Origin: Thermodesulfobacteriota bacterium
GTDB taxonomy: Bacteria > Desulfobacterota > QYQD01
Direction: 5' to 3'
DNA: 11,644 nucleotides
NCBI GenBank assembly: GCA_030017815.1
Contig: JASEGX010000063.1
Coordinates: 1 to 11,644, forward strand
Part shown: in pieces, positions 6,202 to 11,644 of the stretch
Layout of the letters: the number at the start of each line of letters is the position of its first letter
Position numbering within the stretch: position 1 is the stretch's first letter
The notes under the pieces: generated by a model
What the model saw: the letters and a program-made list of their open reading frames with translations, nothing else
What the model was told of the DNA's origin: nothing
The model's database searches: none
Position numbers and translations under genes: made by a program

Positions 6202-7497
6202 ATGTTAGTCTTTTTAAGCGATGTGCATTTCACGGATGGATCATCAGGCACAACGATTGATCCCAGGGCCTTTAACAAGTTCTGCCGGATATTGGAGGAT
6301 GTCGTAGGAGACCCCAAGGAATCCAATATCAAAAACCTGGAGATAGTGCTCCTGGGTGATATATTTGACGCGATCCGTTCTGACCTTTGGCTGCGTAAGG
6401 AAAACGACGATACTAAGAAGCCTCTAAGGCCGTGGTCAACGGCTACCGAGTCTGACCGTGCCGGATGGAATCTGCAAAAATATACCGAAGAGATTGTGGA
6501 CAAAATTATCAATCAGCCACGGAATATTAAGGCCATAGGGTATATGAGAGAGTTTCAGGAACACTGCGCCAGGTTAGGTGTTAATCTTGAACTCTCCTAC
6601 CTGATAGGCAATCACGACTGGCTCATTAACAGATATGCCTCCACCCGCCAAAAGATAGCCCAATTTCTCGGAATGCCGGACCCCCAGTTCTATGCCAAAA
6701 ATCGTTTTCCCTATGACCGGATTTTTGAAAGTTATAGAGTTATGGCCCGTCACGGTGACTACTATGACCAGTTCAATTATGAAGGGGACAGGGATGCCTC
6801 TTCCCTCGGTGATGCCATTGTCATTGACCTTCTGAATAAGTTTCCCAAGACCGTGGAAGACGACCCTCTTCTGGGCAAAGATAAAGACTTGGTTAATAAG
6901 CTGAAGGAAATCGATAATGTGAGGCCACTGTTGGAGATACCGGCCTGGATCCAGGGCGTTTGTAATTATACCCCTGGCATCGAACAGAGGGTGCATGCCA
7001 TATGGAACGACCTGGTCGATAAATTCTTTAAAATAAAATTTGTGAAGGATCACGACCGGCTTGGCCCGGACACGATGGACTTTTTAGAGATGGCCATGCG
7101 CCTTTCCTCTGGCTTTTCCTTTAATAAGCTTCAGGAGATCCTGGGCAATTGGGTTGTCCGCAGTTTGTACCGCAAATCCGATGATTACAGGAGATTTGCT
7201 TATAACGAGGCCTCTCTTAAGAACAACCTCGTCCGTTATGTGGTGTACGGACATACGCACCATACCGAGCAGATTCCTCTGGATATCGTGCCCATTCCCC
7301 GGAACGACATCATAGAAAAGGTCTATTTCAACACCGGTACCTGGCGTAAGGTATTTGAGCACACGACTTTTGATCAGGAAAACTGTGAGTTCATCGGCTG
7401 GCATGTCATGACCTTTATCGTCTTTTATCTTGAGGAAGAGAAGGAAAAAGATAGGAACTACGAGGTCTGGTCAGCCTCTCTGGGTTACGGGAGATAA
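6202..7497 (+). CDS. Calcineurin-like metallophosphoesterase
   Basis: 431-residue cytoplasmic metal-dependent phosphoesterase. All five metal-binding motifs are present in order: SDVHF (Asp7, His9), GDIFD (Asp53), GNHDW (Asn137, His138), HGD (His184) and GHTHH (His351, His353). Between HGD and GHTH lies an insertion of about 165 residues (~187-345), much longer than the usual core, largely helical and charged. It probably forms a lid or a specificity domain. The start is ATG with AAGGAGGA eight bases upstream. It lies 60 bases before the GRE gene and may be its transcriptional partner, although a repeat-like segment sits between them. The substrate could be a nucleotide, a nucleic acid, a lipid-linked phosphate or a phosphoprotein. 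The sequence does not decide. Confidence 0.9.
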   Translation: MLVFLSDVHFTDGSSGTTIDPRAFNKFCRILEDVVGDPKESNIKNLEIVLLGDIFDAIRSDLWLRKENDDTKKPLRPWSTATESDRAGWNLQKYTEEIVDKIINQPRNIKAIGYMREFQEHCARLGVNLELSYLIGNHDWLINRYASTRQKIAQFLGMPDPQFYAKNRFPYDRIFESYRVMARHGDYYDQFNYEGDRDASSLGDAIVIDLLNKFPKTVEDDPLLGKDKDLVNKLKEIDNVRPLLEIPAWIQGVCNYTPGIEQRVHAIWNDLVDKFFKIKFVKDHDRLGPDTMDFLEMAMRLSSGFSFNKLQEILGNWVVRSLYRKSDDYRRFAYNEASLKNNLVRYVVYGHTHHTEQIPLDIVPIPRNDIIEKVYFNTGTWRKVFEHTTFDQENCEFIGWHVMTFIVFYLEEEKEKDRNYEVWSASLGYGR

Positions 7498-7500
7498 GAG

Positions 7501-7546
7501 TTGCAAATTACAGGTTACAGAGTTTGCATGGGAAGCTGAAAGCTTG
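7501..7546. repeat. TTGCAAATTACAGG-type intergenic repeat segment
   Basis: The gap between the phosphoesterase and GRE genes holds internally repetitive sequence: ATTACAGG/GTTACAG, and AAGCT-GA-AAGCTT, which could form a short hairpin. It resembles the style of the other intergenic repeats in this window, but no second copy of this type was found here. Confidence 0.35.
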
Positions 7547-7557
7547 AAGGAGCGGCA

Positions 7558-9984
7558 ATGGTTACTCTTGATGATTTGAGTCTAAAAGACGTTACGTTGG
7601 ACAGGCTGCCCCGGCTGAAACGTCTACGGGAACTTCATTTTGCTACCCGGACTGAGATATGCGTGGAGCTTCCGCGGAACATAACCCATTATATGAAGCA
7701 TCCGGATAATCCGGCTGATTCTCCGGAGCTGCGGGCCGGGAAGCTCTATAAGTACGTGATGGAGAATAAACGGCCGGTGATTGCCGATGAAAATCTCCTG
7801 GCCGGGACGACTACCGCCAGGACTATCGGCGTTGTCCTCTATCCGGACTTTATGGCCCTTTCTATCTGGCCCGAGCTGGAGACCATTAGCCGCCGGAAGA
7901 AAAATCCTTTTGGCATTACCAGGGCAGAGATAGATGAATTAAACTTCGACATATTCCCTTACTGGCCGGATCGCACCATCCAGGAGGTGGCCAGGAAGGA
8001 TAACGGCAATCCTCTTTGTCAGAGGATTATGGAGCGGATTGTCTTTTACATAGCCACCAAGGTCTATTGCATATCCCATACCGTCCCTAATTATGCCATG
8101 GTAGTGGAGCGGGGACTTCTGGACATCATAAGAGAGGCCAGGGAAAGGGAGCTTTCGCTCGGCGGCTCTAAAGAGGACAGGGCGAAAAAGGACTTTTATC
8201 AGGCCGCGCAACTCTCGCTTAGCGGAGTCATAAGCTATGCCGCCAATCTCAGCCGGGAGGCGGAGCGGCTAGCGGCAAAAGAGGTGGATACCAAACGCCG
8301 TCAGGAACTCCTTGAGATGGCCGAGGTATGCAAAAGGGTGCCGGCCGGGAGGCCGCGGACATTCCGCGAGGCATTAAATGCCATATGGATCTGCAAGATC
8401 GCCCTGCACCAGGAAAATGCCAATGTGGCCCTGAGCCTGGGACGATTAGATCAGGTACTCTATCCATTTTATGCTGAAGATATAAAACGGGGTATGACCC
8501 TGGCTGAGGCCGTGGAGCTGATAGGCTGCTTCTGGCTTAAGATCGCCGACCATGTGCCCTTGAGCCCGGAAACCGGCGAAGAACTCTTCGGAGGAAGCGG
8601 CTCCAATCAGGCCGTTACCTTAGGCGGCGTGGATATAAAGGGTGCGGACGCAGTAAATGACCTCACCTACGTCGTGCTTAAGGCCACGGAACTCCTGCGG
8701 CTCCGTGATCCCAACGTCAATGCCCGCTACTACCCACAGGTAACCAAAAAGGAGTATTTGGACAGGCTCTGCGAGGTCAATATTAACACCGGGGCCACCC
8801 CTTGTTTCCATAACGACGCCTCCGCTGTTGAGGCCCTCAGCGGACAGGGCGTATCCCTTGAACATGCCAGGGACTATTCGTCAGTGGGTTGCGTGGAGCC
8901 ATCAAGTAGTGGCCGGACCTACGGTCACACCGGCTGTATATTGATGAATCTTACCTCGGCCCTGGAGATGGCCCTTTGGGGAGGCAAACACCGCCTGACT
9001 GAAGATGAACAGATTGGACCAAAGATAAAACCCGCCGTGGCCATGACTTCTTTTGCAGAATTTAAAAAGGCCATGGAAACGCAGCTTGGCTGGCTGATTG
9101 ATCAAGTCGTAACTTTAAATAACAACTTAGGCCGGGCCCACCAGAAGATACACCCCACGCCCATGCTTTCCGCCTTGATGGAAGGCTGCCTGGAGAAAGG
9201 CAAAGATGTCATCTCTGGCGGCGCTACCTATAACTCATCCGGCGCGGCCATGATCGGGCTGGCTGATGTGGTGGATTCCGTAACGGCTATTCAGGAATTC
9301 ATTTTTGATAAGAAAAAGTTCACTATGGCAGAGATGATCTCAGCCATAAACGCCGACTGGAGCGGCCCTTATAAGAAGCTTCAGGCCATGGTTAAGGCCT
9401 CACCGGAAAAGTTCGGCACGGATAGCCGGATGGCCAAGGCCAACGCCGACTGGTTGATAGGTTTTCTGCATGATACCTTCCAGGGCAAGGAGAATTACCG
9501 GGGCGGCAAATATACAGTCGGCTACTGGACTATGACCAATCATGCCGGATTTGGCGCACTCACCGGCGCGCTGCCCAGCGGCCGGATGAAAAATGAGCCC
9601 TTTGCCAGCGGTATTACACCGGTATCCGGTTCGGCGCCGGTTTTGACCTCTTGCCTCAATTTTGTGGCCCGCCTTGACCACACCAGGATCGCGGATGGCC
9701 ATGCCCTGAACCTGAAGTACACTCCCTCTACCACCACAATGTCGCGATTTGCCAATACCGTTGAGGCCTTTTTTAAGATGGGCGGCCTGCAGGTGCAGTT
9801 TAATATTATCGACCGCAAGACCTTAGAAGATGCGCGGAAGTATCCGGAGAAGTATCCGGACCTTTTTGTGAGGGTGTCCGGATATACGGCCTATTTTAAG
9901 GACCTCAATCCCCACATGCAGCAGGAGATAATTACCCGGGCAGAGTATGATCTGGCTACCGGCGAGGAACAGAAGTATGGGTAA
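7558..9984 (+). CDS. Glycyl radical enzyme of the PFL-like superfamily, substrate unassigned
   Basis: 808 residues, typical for dehydratase, decarboxylase or lyase GREs. The glycyl radical site is Gly775 in RVSGYTAYF, 33 residues from the C-terminus. The thiyl-radical cysteine is Cys445 in SSVGCVEP, with the general acid/base Glu447 two residues later, and Thr458 follows in TYGHTG. Other family landmarks are IFPYWPDRT, GRLDQVLYPFY, GGATYNSSG and TNHAGFGALTGALPSGR. The Cys-X-Glu pair argues against true pyruvate formate-lyase, which has adjacent cysteines. It fits the class that includes choline, glycerol, isethionate, hydroxyproline and arylacetate enzymes. His174 lies in SHTVPNY, where relatives usually have a GHxxPD-like segment. 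ATG start with GGAG about 6 bases upstream. An SCP2 protein and the activase follow on the same strand. The enzyme is oxygen-sensitive and probably cytoplasmic, and no microcompartment signal or shell gene is visible. Confidence 0.92.
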   Translation: MVTLDDLSLKDVTLDRLPRLKRLRELHFATRTEICVELPRNITHYMKHPDNPADSPELRAGKLYKYVMENKRPVIADENLLAGTTTARTIGVVLYPDFMALSIWPELETISRRKKNPFGITRAEIDELNFDIFPYWPDRTIQEVARKDNGNPLCQRIMERIVFYIATKVYCISHTVPNYAMVVERGLLDIIREARERELSLGGSKEDRAKKDFYQAAQLSLSGVISYAANLSREAERLAAKEVDTKRRQELLEMAEVCKRVPAGRPRTFREALNAIWICKIALHQENANVALSLGRLDQVLYPFYAEDIKRGMTLAEAVELIGCFWLKIADHVPLSPETGEELFGGSGSNQAVTLGGVDIKGADAVNDLTYVVLKATELLRLRDPNVNARYYPQVTKKEYLDRLCEVNINTGATPCFHNDASAVEALSGQGVSLEHARDYSSVGCVEPSSSGRTYGHTGCILMNLTSALEMALWGGKHRLTEDEQIGPKIKPAVAMTSFAEFKKAMETQLGWLIDQVVTLNNNLGRAHQKIHPTPMLSALMEGCLEKGKDVISGGATYNSSGAAMIGLADVVDSVTAIQEFIFDKKKFTMAEMISAINADWSGPYKKLQAMVKASPEKFGTDSRMAKANADWLIGFLHDTFQGKENYRGGKYTVGYWTMTNHAGFGALTGALPSGRMKNEPFASGITPVSGSAPVLTSCLNFVARLDHTRIADGHALNLKYTPSTTTMSRFANTVEAFFKMGGLQVQFNIIDRKTLEDARKYPEKYPDLFVRVSGYTAYFKDLNPHMQQEIITRAEYDLATGEEQKYG

Positions 9985-9986
9985 GA

Positions 9987-10009
9987 GCTCAAAGTTCAAA
10001 GCTCAAAGC
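9987..10009. repeat. GCTCAAA 7-bp tandem repeat (inverse copy of the 1308 repeat)
   Basis: GCTCAAA, GTTCAAA and GCTCAAA, then GC, lie right after the GRE stop codon. The unit is the exact reverse complement of TTTGAGC at 1308-1331, with one base changed in the middle copy. It separates the GRE and SCP2 genes. Confidence 0.75.
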
Positions 10010-10039
10010 AATGACCAAACAAAGATATGGAGCATGGCC

Positions 10040-10507
10040 ATGTTTGATATTGAAAGACTTATAAGCGGGTTATCCGTGGATAAGGCCCTGGACCGGCTCG
10101 GCGAGAGGTTTTTAAAGAGCCTTGAGGACGAGACGGCCGAGACATTTTTAGAGGCCCTGCTGGCCTTTATGAAGATCAAATTTATGTTAGACCCGGCCTA
10201 CCGTAAAAATATCGAGAAATTCAGGGGGAGTTATCAGTTCAGGAGCAGGGATGGCGGTGTGGCCGTGCTGGTTAAATTTGAAGATGGTGATATGAAAATA
10301 AGAGAGAAGACCTCTGACGATGTTAACGTTACAGTATCTTTTAAAGATGGCCGGGCCTTAATGAACTTTTTGCTCTCGGCCAACCGGGATATTTTAAGGG
10401 GGCTTCTCAACAACGAAGTGCTTGTGGCCGGCAATCTTAACTATATGTACAAGTTTGGCTTCATGGCCAACCATCTCCAACTGGAGTTGACCGGCAATTT
10501 ACCTTGA
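10040..10507 (+). CDS. SCP2 sterol-binding-fold protein
   Basis: 155-residue soluble protein. An N-terminal helical part (1-50) is followed by an SCP2 domain (~55-150). Its typical elements are a beta strand VAVLVKFEDG, VTVSFKDGRALMNFLLS, LRGLLNNEVLVAGNLNYMYKFGFM and HLQLELTG. SCP2 domains form a hydrophobic tunnel that binds lipids, acyl-CoA or other apolar molecules. There is no cysteine in the protein, so it is not an iron-sulfur small subunit. Of two nearby ATGs, 10040 is chosen because GGAG ends seven bases upstream. The ATG at 10034 would leave only one base. The gene sits between the GRE and its activase, so it is inferred to serve the GRE, perhaps by handling a hydrophobic substrate or product. 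Confidence 0.85.
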   Translation: MFDIERLISGLSVDKALDRLGERFLKSLEDETAETFLEALLAFMKIKFMLDPAYRKNIEKFRGSYQFRSRDGGVAVLVKFEDGDMKIREKTSDDVNVTVSFKDGRALMNFLLSANRDILRGLLNNEVLVAGNLNYMYKFGFMANHLQLELTGNLP

Positions 10508-10529
10508 TAGCTTAGGAATTTCCTTTTTG

Positions 10530-10607
10530 GGACGCAGATGAACGCAGATTGTCAAGATTTCGAATATAGAAAATATTTTCTGCGGGTATCGGCGAAAATC
10601 TGCGTCC
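10530..10607. repeat. Palindromic ATCTGCGTC-type repeat element, copy 2
   Basis: GGACGCAGAT (10530-10539) and ATCTGCGTCC (10598-10607) are perfect 10-base inverted arms. Inside them CGCAGA (10543-10548) pairs with TCTGCG (10579-10584), and GAAAATATTTTC (10568-10579) is a perfect palindrome. The left end is related to 4001-4021 by reverse complement. The element fills the gap between the SCP2 and activase genes and ends seven bases before the activase ATG. No coding potential or T-tract terminator is seen. Confidence 0.65.
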
Positions 10608-10614
10608 TAATTTA

Positions 10615-11565
10615 ATGACCTCTTTTTCTACGGCGAATCTAAAGACAGCGCGGCCTCTGGTTTTTGATATTAAGAGACACGCCCTGGAAGACGGGCCTGG
10701 TATCCGTAGCACGGTTTTCTTTAAAGGATGCCCGTTAACTTGTTTATGGTGTCAGAACCCTGAATCCATTGACCCCGGCCCGGAGATCGGATTTTATCCC
10801 CGGGATTGTATAAAATGCGGCGACTGTGTGGAGGCCTGCCCGGTATCGGCCTGCGACCTCGAAGACCTTTTTCTGATCGACCAGGAAAGGTGCACCAGGT
10901 GCGGCGACTGTGTGGAGGCCTGTCCTGGACGTGCCCTGAGGTTGATCGGCCGCTTTTATCCGGTCGATGAACTGGTAGATATCCTCCTTAGGGATAAGAC
11001 CTTCTATGAGGTCTCCGGCGGCGGGGTGACCTTTTCAGGCGGCGAGCCAACCCTTTTTATGGACTATGCCTCGGCTGTCTTAAAGGTGTTGAAGGATTCA
11101 GGCATCCATACGGCCATCCAGACCAACGGATTTTTCGCCTGGGAGGAGTTTGGGGAAAAGATACTTCCCTATGTGGATTTGATCATGTTTGATGTCAAAC
11201 TGGCGGATGCGGACAAACACCGGGAATATACCGGTCAGAGTAACAAACCGATACTGACGAACCTTAAGAATCTCCTGTCGGAGACCCGCCGGGGCAGGGC
11301 CGAGCGGGCGAAGGCGGTTTTGCCGCGCATCCCGCTTATCCCGGAATTTACGGCCACGGTGGAAAACCTGCGATCCATATCAGACTTGCTGAAAGGGTTG
11401 GGCGTAAAAAAATGTTCCTTGCTCCCTTATAACCCAACCTGGATTTCCAAGGCCGAAAATTTTGGTAAAAATGTGGATCCAAGGCTTTCCAGGTACCTGC
11501 TCACACCGCAGGAGTTAAAGAAATACCAGGACATATTCAGTTGGTCAGAACTGGTGACATTTTAG
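10615..11565 (+). CDS. Glycyl-radical enzyme activating protein (radical SAM)
   Basis: 316-residue activase that uses S-adenosylmethionine and a [4Fe-4S] cluster to generate a 5'-deoxyadenosyl radical, which abstracts hydrogen from Gly775 of the partner GRE. The radical-SAM CX3CX2C motif is Cys39, Cys43 and Cys46 (GCPLTCLWC), preceded by DGPGIRSTVFFKG. SGGEP (141-145) binds SAM. Between them an inserted ferredoxin-like domain has two four-cysteine motifs: Cys65, 68, 71, 75 and Cys93, 96, 99, 103. This is the form found in activases of non-PFL GREs. PFL activase itself lacks it. The ATG at 10615 is the only plausible start, yet no ribosome site precedes it, because the upstream gap is repeat sequence. 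It lies about 110 bases after the SCP2 gene, and transcription with the GRE is likely. Confidence 0.94.
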   Translation: MTSFSTANLKTARPLVFDIKRHALEDGPGIRSTVFFKGCPLTCLWCQNPESIDPGPEIGFYPRDCIKCGDCVEACPVSACDLEDLFLIDQERCTRCGDCVEACPGRALRLIGRFYPVDELVDILLRDKTFYEVSGGGVTFSGGEPTLFMDYASAVLKVLKDSGIHTAIQTNGFFAWEEFGEKILPYVDLIMFDVKLADADKHREYTGQSNKPILTNLKNLLSETRRGRAERAKAVLPRIPLIPEFTATVENLRSISDLLKGLGVKKCSLLPYNPTWISKAENFGKNVDPRLSRYLLTPQELKKYQDIFSWSELVTF

Positions 11566-11644
11566 GGGGATCATATTATGCAGATAAAAAAATTAGTATC
11601 GTTCAAAAGGTGAGGCAAAAAGGTTTTGATTAAAACACGATCTC
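11566..11644 (+). other. Post-activase tail with a possible 11-codon mini-ORF
   Basis: GGGGGA followed seven bases later by ATG at 11578 opens an 11-codon frame (MQIKKLVSFKR) ending in TGA at 11613, inside a TGAGG that could serve a later start. The window ends before any gene can be judged. This may be a short leader peptide, the remnant of a broken gene, or chance. Confidence 0.15.

Noticed and set aside
7939..9818. Several minus-strand open frames opposite the GRE gene
   Set aside because: Antisense shadows of a well-supported gene, without motifs or start signals.
7558..9984. Annotation as pyruvate formate-lyase (pflB)
   Set aside because: The active site has a single Cys followed by Val-Glu (Cys445, Glu447) instead of the adjacent cysteine pair, and the partner activase carries an extra ferredoxin domain.
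9947..10039. 31-codon extension of the SCP2 protein into the GRE gene
   Set aside because: It crosses the GRE stop and the GCTCAAA repeat, and a proper ribosome site precedes the ATG at 10040.

Overview
The window looks like a chromosomal segment of a strictly anaerobic bacterium, probably Gram-negative and most likely from the Desulfobacterota (former Deltaproteobacteria) or a related lineage. That placement is an inference. It rests on an oxygen-labile glycyl radical enzyme (GRE) with its radical-SAM activase, a paired cold-shock protein and Gly-rich RRM protein, Zn-ribbon/RDD and DUF1343 proteins, and several families of short intergenic repeats. No insertion sequence, phage gene, CRISPR array, tRNA or rRNA was seen.

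Layout. Positions 1-1224 hold a plus-strand membrane protein with a Zn-ribbon, a long acidic linker and an RDD domain. Positions 3931-1349 (minus strand) form a tight three-gene unit, hisH-hisF-namZ (DUF1343), with overlapping ends. Positions 3932-4450 are mostly non-coding or doubtful. They carry repeat and promoter-like sequences, a weak minus-strand ORF, and a terminator-like hairpin with a T tract just upstream of a cold-shock gene. Positions 4451-5499 (plus) encode a small RNA-binding cluster: a CspA-like protein, an RRM protein with a Gly/Arg-rich tail, and a tiny Lys/Arg/Glu-rich protein. A 16-bp inverted repeat separates the first two. Positions 6021-5555 (minus) hold two small unknown genes of 59 and 88 codons. 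Positions 6202-11565 (plus) hold a metallophosphoesterase, then a GRE, an SCP2-fold protein and a GRE activase.

How the genes work together. HisH and HisF form the two-subunit imidazole glycerol phosphate synthase of histidine and purine (AICAR) metabolism. The DUF1343 gene is translationally coupled to them although its family acts on peptidoglycan fragments. CspA and the RRM protein are both single-strand RNA binders, probably co-regulated. In the last block the activase would install the glycyl radical on the GRE, and the SCP2 protein lies between them, where some GRE systems carry a small subunit. The GRE has the Cys-X-Glu active site typical of dehydratase, decarboxylase and lyase GREs rather than of pyruvate formate-lyase itself. 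Its substrate cannot be assigned from sequence alone, so the GRE/SCP2/activase locus is the best candidate here for undescribed biology.
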